This document shows, one piece after another, positions 33,040-46,194 of a stretch of 64,000 bases of DNA. Both the position numbers and the translations under genes were made by a program. The DNA comes from Stenopsyche tienmushanensis. Taxonomy: Eukaryota; Arthropoda; Insecta; Trichoptera; Stenopsychidae. The first letter of the stretch is position 1, and each line of letters opens with the position of its first letter. The notes under the pieces are model-generated. The model was not told where the DNA came from. It saw nothing but the letters and a program-made list of their open reading frames with translations, and did not search any database. Location of the stretch: assembly GCA_008973525.1 (NCBI GenBank), contig WACJ01000514.1, forward strand, positions 310,001 through 374,000, read 5' to 3'.

Positions 33040-35205
33040 TACAAAAATCCTACGAACTTATTGAGTAATGTATTTTATACGCACACATCTATTTTTGTGC
33101 ATAGAGAATATTTCGAAAATTATATTGTTATATTATGTCATAGTCGTCATTTTTCATACATTCCTAGTGGGTTTTTACACCGTTTTATAAGGTGGTGGCT
33201 TTGTGATACGAGATTATCTTATGTGATGCTTCGTCAAAGGTGTGTGCAGATTCTTCGTATGGATTCTGCGCTTATTGCTTCTAAATGTAACGATTTGTAA
33301 ATATAACTGAATGAGCACATTAGCTATGGCAAGATAGATAAGAAACACTATTTATCACAAAACCACGAGACAAAAACCACTTTGGTCGTATCAGCGTCAC
33401 AACAATGCTATCCGAAAAGTAGTTCATAGTAAATTTGACCTTGAACCATTATCCTGAAGGAATTTTCAATAGGCGATGTATCGAAGAGGAATGCAATGAG
33501 CAAACAGAAACGGTGCTGTATTATCTGTAGAATGCGTTTATTTTAAAACATTCCTTGTATTGTCGACATTTTTCTCAGATGACACATCGTAAGCGGGGAG
33601 GTGTTGCATCGGCCTGCCAAGGAAGATCGTTCAATTGACACTAGGAAGCGTTTGCATTGTTCCAATTTCTCAAATGGGTTTGCTCGTTTATCGTCGTTTC
33701 GCAGATTACGTTGATAAAAAAATACTTGACTTCCTCATTCCAATTTATCTGTGTCAGTTGTGTGGCATGCTAATGTCATCAAAGCAATCAGCCATTCGCT
33801 CAGTAATGCGCATTCGTGTTGCAAGCCTTCTTGCTATGACATACTTTCTGTCCATGGATTGTTACCTCGGATGGGTTCTTGTATCCGTCTCGTGAGATTT
33901 CACTCTGCTCATTTGTGTCTTGCAGATTAGCAGCGCCTATTAATCATAAAATATTGATATGATCCAGCGCGACTTGTTTATGAAGCTCGTAGACATGCCA
34001 CTCTCGGCACATACCACCGTCACGACCAGGCAGAACAGACGTATCGTCTTACTGGATCATATTCCTTGATCGCTTTTATCTGCTGCTTTATTATTTCTCG
34101 TCGCTCTTGTAGGCGTAAATCCGTTCGACTCCGAGACGGACGATGAGGCAACGACGACGTTAAATCGGATCAAACAAAACGCTCCAATATTGCTCAATTT
34201 CCGTGTTCCAAATTGCGCCCAGTTATGATCCATGTCCTCTCCGTTGTTAAAATATTTGAAATCGACAACAGTTCCCTCTTGATCCACATTCACTTTGCTG
34301 ATAATTTTTGGCTTGGCGCCATGTGGAAATTGCACAAGCGTCCAGAATTAATCAGGTTCCTGACTCAACGATATGTTCGTTTACTTTAAATTCCATCGGC
34401 ATTAGCAGATCGGTGCTACAAGACGAAAGCGCGTGACTTGGTTCTTTAAAGAAGCCAGTTCTTAATTAGTATTAAATTGGTCATGCTCGTTGTCCTTTTA
34501 AGTTTAAATATGACAAATATTTCATCTATTAAATTCATTTCTGACAGCATTATTTGGAAGACAAATTGGAAGTCGACCACCTAATTGTATTTTGGGCGGA
34601 GAGATGTTTTCAAGCATAGAATGACTAAATAAATCCTCTTAACACACATTAGTCGGGGCACGCAGTATCAATACTGTCATCATCGTCATGGGAATCCCAT
34701 GGAATCTGCTAATTTAGAGACGCTGCTCATTGCAAGAAACATACACTAACAATACTTCTTCCCTCTTTTGCTTTATATTCGGACGTGCATCATACTATGA
34801 CAAACAGATTTAAAAATTATACTTAATACTGTAATGCGAAATAAGTAGTGCAATATGTCATATTGATTTAACGTAGTATACTTCCATCTCTTCATAGGGT
34901 TAGATAACAGATATGGGACGGACTAGCCACACAAAAGAGTGTCTTCGTCCAGGCGCCCACCCCTTTTGCTCCGCGCCCTCCAGAGGAGTCGAGGTTTCCG
35001 CAGGAAGACCAGCTTCGAACTACGTGCACCCGAAGGTTGATTTGGGGGAGGGGGGGGGGGGAGGACAGAGGTTATGCTAAATCAAATGATATAATACCGC
35101 TGTTCCACACACTCATTTATGGGTACGCAGCACAGGGTGACTTGCGCACCCAACTCATGTTAGCTGGGTTACCCCATCTGCGTTTGATGAGTAAATCGAC
35201 GAGGT
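33040..35205. other. Stretch without recognised genes
   Basis: ORFs at 33635-33895 and 34057-34335 (minus) look balanced in composition but match nothing I know and lack splice or polyadenylation support. The 34900-35060 part is locally GC-rich and ends in a G run at 35047-35060. Confidence 0.35.
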
Positions 35206-35212
35206 TACCACA

Positions 35213-35575
35213 TAAAGAGGTAAGACAGTGTTGTGTCTGAAATTCCAATGAATCAGAAAGAGCATTCTTAGACGCTCACAGACAGACAGAGACGGAGAAT
35301 GTCATGCGCGTTGGGTTTGGAGAGAAACAGAGACAGAGAGAGTATCTTGCGTACATCGTATGATTGCATAGATCGTTAACCCAAATTTATCGACTGATAA
35401 TGATATGTTAATAATATAATTAATCGATTTCAAGGGTATTGTTTATGTTTACGCAAAGAAATGACCGAATATTGTGTGTTTATATATTTATGTACAAACT
35501 TCATACATGCTGCGACGGTCCTGTCAGATAAGTGGGTTTGTACGGATGATATAACTAATTTCATGATGATTTGAG
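35213..35575 (+). repeat. Rep-A dispersed repeat, copy 5
   Basis: It starts ATAAAGAGGTAAGACAGTGT, with an extra purine-rich repetition (GACAGACAGAGACGGAGAAT, then AGAGAAACAGAGACAGAGAG). The shared frame has a 12-base in-frame deletion and no ATG. The right end is degraded. Confidence 0.8.
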
Positions 35576-35579
35576 GGTT

Positions 35580-38425
35580 CAATATCACGGTGTCGCCCAT
35601 AATCGTCGTAAGATTTTCGTCATCTGAGATTAGTCTCTTGCGCCCATTGAGTGGCGCACCGAGGACTGTAATCTTCGTCTCCCGCATACAAAGTGTTAAA
35701 ATGAATAAATAAATTCAATAGAGATCATCAGGGCTGCCCAATGAATGATCTTTGCCACGTAATTGAATCTATTTTAGGATGTATTGGTCAGAGTATTATA
35801 AACGTATTCATTATGTGTTGTGATATTCGAGTCTTCGAGTCTTTAGACGATAAAATATATAAGCAAAACCACTTTTTACGCAATTTCTAATGCCTCTAAA
35901 GTCGCTGGAAATTAAAAGGTATCATAAAAGATTAATGTAATGTCGATAAAGACGACACAAATTGTCAACGTAGTATTTATCTATCAATTTTGATTTATAA
36001 TTAAGCCCAGAATAAATTTTCAAATACTATGATGGATGGGAAAACATTTGAAATCGCGCTGGAAAGATCAAAAGCTATTTGAAAAATTTAAGGTGTTTTT
36101 CAATTCTGGAAAGATCGTTGGATATCTGGAATATTTCTGCATAAAAATGCTTGTGGTTTAGGATGAGCGATATGCGTGTGGGCGGACCATTTGTCTTTTT
36201 CCCATTGAACATAACTGGGAATTTTATTCAGGGATCTATTTAAGGATTTATCGCATTTCATTGTGTATATTGCAAATTCTTCATTCTCTTATTGGAATCC
36301 TCGAAGGAAAACCTCAATAAATTACAATATCCGTATTATAATTTGCGGTCGTTTTTATATGACTGTAAAATTAATTTTAGATCCATTCGAATTCTTATAT
36401 TTGCTGGCTGGAAATCTCAGATTTAATTATAGTTTGGAAAAGCTGAAGATCTCCATTGATGCAATATGGAAATCAATTTGACACCTACCGCGAGGGCACT
36501 AGAAAGTTAATCCTCAGACATGAGCAACACGAACAAAAAGAAGAAGGAGCATACAGCGGATGATTTATGCTCGCCCTAAAATTTTCGTGTGCTGCTATTA
36601 GTATTCTTCTGTCGACAGCTCGATTAATTTGAAAGTCATCATTTTTATGGATAAACTGGCATGTTCTTCCCCCATGCAATAAATAACACGATGACTTTAT
36701 TACGTGAACGCCCGTCTGCAATATCCTAAATGAAGTGGGGTTGGTGTTCTACGATTTACAAACAAAAGGGTGAATATATTAAATTTGAATTAAATTAATT
36801 ATGGTGTTAACAGGGTGTAAGCCGTTTTCATTAAATCATCGTTATCGAGAGATATTAATACGGGACATAATAAGCATTCAATTTGAGGTGGACGAGGGTG
36901 TTTCGTATGATGCTCTGGTCGTTCGTTTGTTCTGGTTCGCTTATCCTCGTTATGTCCATGATGCAACTATGTGGTTAGCTCCAGGAATTTTCTTATGGTC
37001 TTCTGCTTCGGTCGTAAATTTATACTGAAAGCTCGAGTGGATCCGGGTCAAAAATGGACGTAGAGCATTTGCTTGAATTCAATTTGGGTCGTTATGCTTA
37101 TATTCCAATTTATTTCTGTCGAAGCTAAGAGGCCACTCGACCGTAGATATGCGTATTATGTCTGCGTTTCTTGCAAACGATCGTTGTCCACGGACGAACG
37201 GATCCGGTTTAATACGGAGGCGAAAGATTACATTGTTATATTTGAAGATTTTCTACGACAATAAAAGCAGCATTGTTTCTAGCTCTTGGGTGTTTTGGGA
37301 GCTATCTTGTAATCTCGAAGAGGCATTAGGCGCCGTCGACGATTCTCGTATCTTGACTTTTGCGGCTTATTATGCCAATCCTACGTTACATACCATTTTT
37401 AGATCACAATCACCTGGCAGATGTTGCCCTCTACATAATGCGGTGGTTTTTAACATTGTATTATATTCTTCCCAAATGTCAGCAGGAAACGGCAACGGAC
37501 CATAATAGGTTTAACTTACGTAGGCATGGCTGCCTACGCATCTTGGCAGTTGGAAATGGGTTGCTTGCTGAGATGAATTTTTATGGCATACTAGTGGAAA
37601 ATGGCCTGTGAGGTCTTGATTTAATAGCTCATTTGGTTTTAACTTCTTTTAAATTCGTAGAGACGTTATTTAAATGCAATCCACGTTGAATAATGTCGGC
37701 GGGAGATTTTAAGCTTCCGAAGAATCCATCGTTTAAAACATCGTTGGGGATCCATTTACCGCCACCATCTAAAATGCTTTTTCAATCGAATTATATTCGC
37801 ATAAGTATTAATATTGAAGTTATATAAATTCTTAATTTATATTGTTAATATCACCCATTGAATTGTAATTAATGTTGTATTGAATGACGGGAAGGCTTAA
37901 TCAATATGATTAGCATAAATTCAAATGATGAAACCAAATAGATGAAATACACTTGGATGAATTGAGATAATAATGTATGCAAATCATAAATTTCGTATCG
38001 ATTTATAACATAATTTGCGGAATTAATTAGCTGTATGAAACAAGTGTATTTGGATCAGCGAGTGTGAAAATACAGCAACGGCTCTTATATTTTTTATTAA
38101 AAGTCATTATGACATCCATCCATAGGATATCGAACATAAGGGATCTCCACAGGAGATCTTATCAAGGAGGGGATTTAATGTGGTGGTTTCCCATTGACTT
38201 CCACACATGGCAAAGTAAGGATAGGATTATTTGTAAGGGTAGGAGAGCAGATAATCTATGAGTGAGTAATGAAATTATCATTATATGTAAATGATAATTT
38301 AATTATTGTTGCAAATTCAATCTCTCACTTATGGGCGTCCCTACACGACTTTATTAATCGCCTCAACATTTACTTTTTCAAATCCAGGAAATCAACGTAA
38401 ATCTGAATCAGAACGATCCATCAGA
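35580..38425. other. Stretch without recognised genes
   Basis: ORFs of 60-118 codons are present (the longest at 37149-37505), but overlapping frames of similar length and the absence of motifs argue against genes. No repeat family was recognised. Confidence 0.35.
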
Positions 38426-38429
38426 GTTA

Positions 38430-39120
38430 TTAATATTTCCGATTTCCCAAATTTGTTGGTTGTATTTGTCCAGGATCTTCATTACTACCTACTATTTCCC
38501 ACAGGTTTTCAAGTTTTTCAATTCCCCTTTTGAAAAATTCTTCTGGTTTTGAGTCGAAACATGTACAAATATCGACTTCAGTTGCGTTTCGAAAACGTTT
38601 ATCCTTCAGAGAATGTGCCAAAGATCGAAAAAGATGATAATCCGTCAGAGCCAGGTCTGGTGAATATGCAGGATGTGGAAAATTCTTCCCATTTTAATTC
38701 TCTGATTTTTTCAGACGTCTTCGCCTTATGGGGTTTCATTGTCGTGTTGCCGAATTCCTAAATTTTCCCTGATTAATTCTTCCTGATGTCTACGACTTAT
38801 TTTGTCATAAACAATTCATTTTTCATCCCCATTGGGTGCAAAAAGGGACAATTTTTTTATTTTGACAACAAAACTGCACGTGTTTCGTTGTTCTCCTTGT
38901 TGTCGCAGGACAGTTCGTGCAGCATCCAAACCTTCATTCGATTTGTCTTCCCGATACATTTTAAATGCTCTTGAGCTATCGACCACAGTGAATGCATTCT
39001 CTGGGATAATTATTCTCTGGGATCTGTTTCCACTATGGCTCTCAAATATGTCGTCATCAAAATTTAAGGGTTTTCCAGCTCTGGACATATCTGTTAAATA
39101 TTGGTTTAATCGAACTAAAT
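38430..39120 (-). pseudogene. Decayed mariner transposase with internal deletion
   Basis: Read right to left, GKPLNFDDDIFESHSGNRS corresponds to the linker of mariner transposases with F-D-D-D. Further on GDEK followed by a stop in place of Trp and then IVYDK is the catalytic block G-D-E-K-W-I-x-Y-D. After a gap, a frame-broken PHP-x-YSPD-like stretch leads to DYHLFRSLAHSLKDKRF-like residues and SKPEEFFKRGIEKL, the usual C-terminal end (S-K-x-x-x-F-x-x-x-G-I-x-x-L). The part holding the second catalytic Asp is missing and several frameshifts occur. No terminal repeats were located. Confidence 0.75.
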
Positions 39121-39204
39121 TTCATTTATGGCTTTTGTGCCCTTGGTAAGTTTCAACCCCTGGTCGCGCAGCATATATTTTCGCATATATATATATATGT
39201 CGAG

Positions 39205-39260
39205 GCCCATAGTTCTGTAGTGGACTGTTAGTGGCTGCACTATGATGATGATGATATATA
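39205..39260 (+). mobile_element. RTE 3' end inserted in an AT repeat
   Basis: GAGGCCCATAGTTCTGTAGT, GGACTGTTAGTGGCTGCAC and TATGATGATGATGA lie between two (AT)n runs. It is the same 3' end as at 8785-8965, in its shortest form. Confidence 0.65.
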
Positions 39261-39269
39261 TATAACCCT

Positions 39270-40200
39270 CAACAAAAATAACATCTTTTTTACTCGAAGA
39301 TGCTTTTTTTTCTTGTGGGATCTTGCATAAGACATCCTACGGCTTGATCCCAGGGTAGTGTCAAATTCTTGCTGATTTAACCCCTCTCTTATCCTTCTCT
39401 GTCGCCCGGTATTGTTTATCACATTGCTTCGGAGGAACTGGTAGTCTGATTCTGTGTTTGATCCTATTCTAGAATTGGAGAGCCGTTCTGCGTCTCTCTC
39501 TCTCTTGTACTGCTCTCTTTGGCGCTCATAATTTCTTCAATGTAATCTTGCCAAAGGTCCCAGTTTTTCTTGCTCACCATCATGCTGTGGACCATGTTCT
39601 CGACGTTGAGCTCGGCTAGCCCGAGTGTTTGCTTCAACGTGTTCCTCGGGAGTGTCCAAGCCTCACAATCAGCTTGACAGTGGTGGCACGTTGCGGATAT
39701 TTCCTTGCTGATCTTCTTCAAGTACTCACCGAAAAATCCATGTCTTGTGAGAACTTGCGTCAATCGGTAGGTCGTTTCTCCCTTCATCTTCCCGTGCTGG
39801 ACTGATCCCATCTCTGTTGCCAGGCTTCCCTCAGTTTCTGGTCTGGATTTTTAGTATCTTCGTAGTCCAAGGTCCTCTTTTATGCCTGGAGGTCCAGCGC
39901 GGGGATTCCAGCGATCACGAGCACCGCATCTCCGGATACTGTTCTATATTCTGTGGTGACTCGAAGCGCTCCCTGCTGTTAGACCCTGGCCAGTTTCTTT
40001 CTATAGCTCTCGTGCCATATCGGGGCTCCGTACAGAAGGATTGAGTTTATTACCTCATTTATAATTCGTCTTATGCACGGTTTTGGCCCTCCAACATTGG
40101 CCAGGGCAGGACTGGCTACCTTCTGCGCAATTGCTTCTATGTGCTTGCTAAAGGTCAGCTTGTTGTCCATGATGATTCCGAGGTATCTCAGCTACTCTAA
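39270..40200 (-). pseudogene. R1-clade non-LTR retrotransposon ORF2, C-terminal part
   Basis: Read from 40170 downwards, DNKLTFSKHIEAIAQKV is followed by SILLYGAPIWHESYRKKLAR, the end of the reverse-transcriptase domain of R1-type elements (L-T-F-x-x-H-I, S-x-x-L-Y-G-A-P-I-W). Then KLREAWQQRWDQS, TYRLTQVLTRHGFFGEYL and CHHCQADCEAW follow, the Cys-His finger typical of R1 ORF2 (C-x2-C, here without the later His context). The frame is interrupted near 39970 and ends at 39464. A tail continues to about 39270. The endonuclease and most of the polymerase are absent, so this is a truncated dead copy. Confidence 0.8.
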
Positions 40201-40204
40201 AAAG

Positions 40205-41690
40205 TGGTTTTAGAGTACAAAAATTGGAAAATAACTTGAATATTAAGTCGCAGACTTTAGTGCTTTGACTTCTTGGCAATAAACAGTTGCCAATGTATTG
40301 AAGATGAATCAGCAAGTGTCCATGGATTTCAACCAGGAATTGCTTATTTATCAATATCGGTTCAGAACGTCGACATTGCTATATATTTATTTAAATTATT
40401 GCTATCTTCTGACAGTCGAGCAATAAAATAACATCAATACCGAGTCCAAATAAAACTTATATTATTCTAAAGTCAATATTGGTTTAATCCGACTTTGCCG
40501 CATTGATCCCAGGGTGTGGCCCTATCTAATTTACATAACCAAAACCTCCACTTTTCGTGATATTATAGCTAATACCACTGCTGACCTTATTTGCAAGATA
40601 TGCATATAATGGCCTCTGATTTATTATCCGGATAACTCGCAACAATAAAATCCGACACGAAAATGTGCCATCATGTATACAAATGCAGGACTGAAATTTA
40701 GTGCCAAGCGAATTTCAATGCAAAAACTTATAAATATTCATCAGCATATTTGCAATGTGTCGTGACATTGCCTCTTTAGATAGTCATGGATGTGTATTAT
40801 TTTGCAAATATTTATCATTCAAGTCGTTCTTGTTATCGAGACGATTAACAATATCTACATTTGTACATCCTAGACGTGTTCTAGGGAGGCGTTCAATAAC
40901 CGACAATAACCTCACGTTCTTCAAAGTGCTACGAGTGACATATTTTGCATGAAGTGCATCGTTGGGGTCTTTGCGAAATCGATCTGGAATTCATACAAAT
41001 ACAAATCGAAATGTATCCAAAAATCATTCGTTTGGGTTTTGGTTTCATCCAGTCTATGATTGTGTCGCAAGTCAAATTAATTCATCCTCGGCGGCACGTC
41101 TAGTCAGTTCAACAAATCGGTTACTGGAGACCATATCCATCGTCTCCAACCATATCAATTGAGGCTCAATTGGTCCGGTGATGGATATGCATCATTCAAC
41201 AATTGAACATACCAAGATTTGTTGTCGCATCTAAATTTGATGAATAACCTAAATCAGAATAATCTCCGCTTTGGTGTCCTTAAACGGATTAGTAGTCAGT
41301 TTTAATGAGCCGCATATCAATGCCATTAATCAGCTCGGCTGCTTCAATAAAATTGTTGCTTATTACTACAAAACCAACGAAGAATAATGATACTTTAATT
41401 GAAACGAGTGGATGTACGTTGGCAGTTGAAGAAAATACGTATTATGAACAACAACGCGATGGATCTGATAAACGTAATCCTCAATTGCTTCTAGATCCAA
41501 CTGCATCCAATTGATTTGAACTGTGCACTTGCAAGGATAAAAATTATGTATGAAAGTTCTTTAAATGCCTTTTTTTTGCTTGGGAGGTCATCAAAATTGA
41601 ATGAAGGCTAGACAAATCTTCTGATGATGTCATGTGGTGAAGTAATCGTCCCGAGGCTATAATTGCTTTAATTCATACCGAATCTCGTAT
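40205..41690. other. Stretch without recognised genes
   Basis: AT-rich, short ORFs only; no motifs or shared repeats seen. Confidence 0.35.
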
Positions 41691-41694
41691 ATAT

Positions 41695-42051
41695 ACAGGG
41701 TGTTTTGCACATGGACTGACAATTTTTTTTTGAGGGTTGGGGGGTCTTTTGCTACGTTTCACACATAGACCCTATGTCCTAAATGTTAGGGCTGTCGAAA
41801 TATATATTTTTTTTGACATTTTGCAAAAGTACCCAAAATTTTACCTTTAAATTTAACATGATTATATAAGAAGTCTAACATTTTTAATAACTGTTTTGTA
41901 TTTTACAATGTATTTCCACGTGCCTAGACAAAACAATCCAGTGGTGTCAGGTCTGAAGACCGTGTGAGCTACGGAATAGGGCACAATAAATCCAGTGGTG
42001 TCAGATCTGGAGACTCAAAAAAAATGTCGGTCCACGTGCAAAACATCCTGT
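41695..42051. mobile_element. MITE with about 40-bp inverted ends (ACAGGRTGTTTTGCAC)
   Basis: The left end ACAGGGTGTTTTGCACATGG continues into ACTGACA and a T run. The right end, read in reverse, is ACAGGATGTTTTGCACGTGG followed by ACCGACA and a T run. The flanks are TATAT on both sides. Inside, near 41936 and 41986, the phrase AATCCAGTGGTGTCAG(G/A)TCTG occurs twice. No ORF spans it. Confidence 0.85.
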
Positions 42052-42059
42052 ATATATTA

Positions 42060-42865
42060 TCTCTATAAATTCATATTAAATACACGAAGCTTAGTAATTC
42101 CAATGAATTTGGAACAATCTGCTTGATATAGACCATGGCTTATTTTGTTAAAAATTCTTTGGACTGGACTTATAAACAATTGTTAACGATTCCATGATTC
42201 TTCTTGTGAGGAAAATTTCTTCAAAATACACCTTCGACCGAAATACACGTTTTATTATACACAATGTATATTTATCCGAGGAACGTTTTAATTTTTAAGA
42301 ACAAATCTGCGTCCCCTATTTAACATTGGCTGGTAAAAATAGATCAGAGGCCGAAGAATAACCGGGATAACTTATGGATTAATTTGAAAATGTGGAAAAC
42401 ATACCATTCATTAAAAAAAAACCTACTAGAAAAACACAGCTATCCAATATATTAAGGTACACGGACTCGCAGCTGAATATACATTTTGGTTGTTATAAAA
42501 AGGGGGAGGCATTAGTTATAGGGGATCATGATGCCTATCTAAATCCCATATTGATCTTCCAATCTTATATTTTTCGTGGATTTAGATATAATGCTTGTAT
42601 TTCCATACAATAAATGATAATGACGTGTTAATGCTATGTACTAGACGAATTTTCTACCAAACTCAGATGCGCGCGCATTAAATTAAAATACTTTATTTTC
42701 TATCATTGACATTCGTATAAATGTATTTTTATGATTTTTTTCGCGATTTATTATTTCAATGAAAGCCATTTGGCAACTCTTTCGATGTTATGAAGTCCGA
42801 GCGTTGGTTTATATTTTGTTGTGCCGTTTGGCAAACATCAACGCTTTTTTTGTGATTTTCAGCTG
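42060..42865. other. Stretch without recognised genes
   Basis: One 73-codon ORF (42392-42613) with no family resemblance; otherwise nothing seen. Confidence 0.35.
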
Positions 42866-42869
42866 CTAA

Positions 42870-43290
42870 ACTTTTACAGTGTCCGTTTCCACGTTGAGGA
42901 CACCATTGAGGAAGCGTTTTAGTGTTACTTTCAATTTTTTATGATTTCCTCGGGACCGTCTGGTTCGTCTCGGTCCCCCGATTGAAGTTATGTGGTCGAC
43001 GATGGCTTTAGATGTTGAGATGTCGTATCGCATTTAAGATGTCGTTCCTTGTCGAGGTTTCTTGTTCTATGGTTCTCCTTTTTTGCATTCCCTGTTGGCT
43101 TTATTAGTTTTGGTTAATGTTGCGTGATGGTATATAAGTGATATGTTGGAAGCTGGGTCTGATGAATAAACAAACCTGCTTGGAGCCAGAGGTACAATTT
43201 ATTTTTACCTCTGGGAGCGTCTGGACTATTTCTGGTCCAGAAGCTGACGGCGCTTCCTCCCTCGCATATCTCAATTATATGATAAATGTC
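42870..43290 (+). mobile_element. Possible LTR remnant
   Basis: GGTATATAAGTG (TATA-like), then GAATAAACAAACC (polyadenylation-like), then TTTCTGGTCCAGAAGCTGAC follow one another as in the promoter, R and primer-binding region of an LTR element. No second LTR, target duplication or coding part was found. Confidence 0.25.
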
Positions 43291-43299
43291 TATTAAAAA

Positions 43300-45660
43300 A
43301 ACAAGGAGGGCTCGAACTTCAACCCGCAGTTCGCTGCCTACCCGGATCTGATAGCAGATTCTTGAGTATGGATCGACTGTGTACATTCAGGACATCATGC
43401 TGTTGACGGTTGAAGCTGCAATTGGTTCTTTGCTATTTTTATCAGGTCCAAAAAATGTTAGTCCTGACCCGTGTGAGCATTTATCTTATGTTTGATTTAA
43501 AACTTCATAAATCTTATCAATGCTTGGCATTAATCCCACTGCGTGCTAAAGTTTTTATTTTGAAACTGAAGAATGGAGTAACTAAGCTTTTATTTTATAA
43601 GGTCAAACTGAAAGTCGCATAACACTTTCGTCTGCCATTCTGCACTTTCCACTTTAGACAAAGTTGAAGACGCAATCTCTCAACAAATACGTGATGTGTT
43701 ATGTTTCATTGTTTCATCAAATTTGTGGCATTTTTAATCAAGCTCTTAATCACTGAGAACGAAATGTTGTGGTTAAAATTGTATTTAATTATTTGAGGTC
43801 ATTTTTTAATCCATCGACTATAATTATCTGGTGTTTAGTCTAGAGATTTGTTTATATCATTTAAGGACAATTGAAGGACTTTAAATTATAAACATAAGAT
43901 AAAAAAAACGATGCCGTGAATAGTGTTGCTTGTGTTCGAACATAGAACAAGAAAACGACAAAGGATCGAACCTCAGTGCTATGGGGCTCTGCTTTCGGCT
44001 CGGCTTCAGCTGACGACGACATTTACTCTCTCTGAAAGAAGATGCGATTCTTCCTCTTATCAATACCGTATGCCGTCCTGTAACCCCGTGATTAAGTTTT
44101 TAATTGATTTATTAATAAAATAAAAGAGTTTCTTAGGACCTTTTCTCGGATAACACCTATAAATGTATATTAATTTTTGTCTTTTTTTTCTTTCCAGGTA
44201 AGGCCCTCTTCGATCCACAGTATATACTATCTACAACCTACTAAAAAATTGGATCCCTCATCTCCATAAGTAAATATAATTTTGAAAAATGAGCATTGTT
44301 TGGACTCTTCTGTGTCCGTTTGTAGTCCTTCGATCTTCGGTAAATGTTTGATTATTACCCCGACGCAATATACAGGCAATAAAACCCACTGTTGTTCGAC
44401 AAATTTCTCAGTACCGACCCGACAAAATGAGATGCGGCCCTTTGTTTGTTTTGTTTTGTCTTTTTTGTTATTGATACGATCTGTATTGGATTTCAAAGGG
44501 TGTAATGGTGCGGTAATCTTTTGATGTTCGCTAACAGTAGGGTGTCATAACAATATTAAATGCCCGCTCCATTGTAATAGACTATGAATAGACGTCGGCA
44601 CCGTAGAAACAATTACTTCCTATTAGTCAAGGAATAAAATGTAGAAAATGAAACGTCAGGTCAAAGCGAAAAACAAGGATCCGCCTTGGGTTTCCACTCG
44701 AGGAAGTCGAGCAGGAGGCAGGAAAGAAGAGCCATTTTGAAATATGCAGGGCAAACCCATTTTTGTCGGGCACCTTATATGTCAAGGTCAGCCATTTCCG
44801 TATAATGTATGTCGTGCCATTTAAATATTCCGGAGAAGCAGCTGTTGTACTTCAAACGTCTTTCGAATGTGGTCACGTTCCATTGTCCATCCTTCCGTTC
44901 GTCGGACCGATAATGGAATTGAAAATGATTCGCAGCACGAGCTCCTCGTTGAGCTTGATGGCTTCTATTATTAGTGTTGGCCAATACATTTGCACTATTG
45001 CTGCTCTTTTTTGCATTCAAAATTCTGCGATTAAAATCATGTATAACATTGTTACACAATGCGAAACATGTCAACATGGGGTTAGATTTAATCCGCGCCC
45101 TTCATCCTGAACTTAAACACTTTCAAAGTCCAAATATACCAAAGCATACATTAAAGTTTGAATCAAAACCCTTGTTTGATGCCAATCAAATTGTCGAATT
45201 TTCAGTAATATTTTCGCAAATGATGCGATAAAATTGGAATTTTAATCCAATTTATCTTGATCTAATATTGAAATTTCGTGGCGATAAGTCAACAAATTTG
45301 GGCTGGACAGTAAATCAAGCTCCTTACAAGCACCGTCATCTGTATTAAAAGTTGTTCGTTAAATCATGATGATAAAATCTCATATATCATCATAACGTCT
45401 CATTTTTTTAAAATATTGCATCGTTTTCTTGGCGTTTACCATTTTTTATCGATTGCTTTTAACCGGTTATAAGGCTCCATTTTTTTCGGTGTCTCTTTAT
45501 GATCATATCCGAAGCTTAACACATTATTTGCGGGAACAAGAATCACCGTCATTCGTTTATGCTACTAACAGAACGCTGAAAAATCATACACACCCTTATG
45601 CTGTACAATATCTGACGCGGTTATTTTGCCATTTTAGTATTTTATTTTAATTAGATTTTA
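43300..45660. other. Stretch without recognised genes
   Basis: A strong acceptor-like sequence (TTTTTTTTCTTTCCAG|GT) lies at about 44199, but the following frame closes after some 15 codons. ORFs at 44763-45110 and 44775-45077 overlap on opposite strands and match nothing I know. Confidence 0.3.
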
Positions 45661-45666
45661 GTACAC

Positions 45667-45936
45667 TTGGGTCTGTTTTTATGCGGATCTTTTTAATGCG
45701 ATTTTGAAGTTATGCGGTTTTCAAAAATAATAGAACCTACCATTTTTCTATAGAGCATAAAGCTTTTTTTATGCGAATGCGCATTAAAATATCTAAAATT
45801 AACACTAGTGCAAATTACAACCGTTCATCCATTTTATGCGATTTTTGTTACATTTCATCACATTGATTTGAAGTTATGCGGTTTTTAAACATAACTCCCC
45901 ATGGAACGTATCTATCACATAAAAACAGACCCAATT
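45667..45936. mobile_element. MITE with TTGGGTCTGTTTTTATG ends
   Basis: The left end TTGGGTCTGTTTTTATGCGG and the right end, read in reverse, ATTGGGTCTGTTTTTATGTG are inverted repeats. GATTTGAAGTTATGCGGTTT occurs twice inside (near 45702 and 45868), and TTATGCG recurs several times. It is non-coding, about 270 bases. The target duplication is unclear. Confidence 0.8.
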
Positions 45937-46194
45937 GTATTTAGTATTTGAATTTAATCACGATGCAGGACATCGTGACTATACTATTTAAATATCAATA
46001 TATGAATAGTTTTTAGTTTGAGAAATACAACAAAAATTGAATTGCATTATAAGCATGTCCAAGGAAAACATTCCCACATACAAAGTGTTGATATCATCTT
46101 TTATCGACTTAATTCACGGAGTATACAATATTTTATTTTCGGAGCGTTTCCACGGAAGCAACCGGCGTGATATATTTATTCAAATACATTTTCT

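Noticed and set aside
34057..34335. 92-codon minus-strand ORF with balanced composition
   Set aside because: No motif, no counterpart, no transcript signals nearby; such frames are expected by chance in 64 kb.
37149..37505. 118-codon ORF
   Set aside because: Overlapped by other frames of similar length and without recognisable features.
38160..38260. GGDLMWWFPIDFH, reminiscent of the Trp-Trp-Pro block in kindlin exon 2
   Set aside because: The D-W-S-D-H-A-L part is absent, no acceptor precedes it and the following residues do not fit kindlin.
44180..44230. Strong polypyrimidine tract and CAG at 44199, like a splice acceptor
   Set aside because: The frame after it (GKALFDPQY) closes within about 15 codons and matches no expected kindlin segment.
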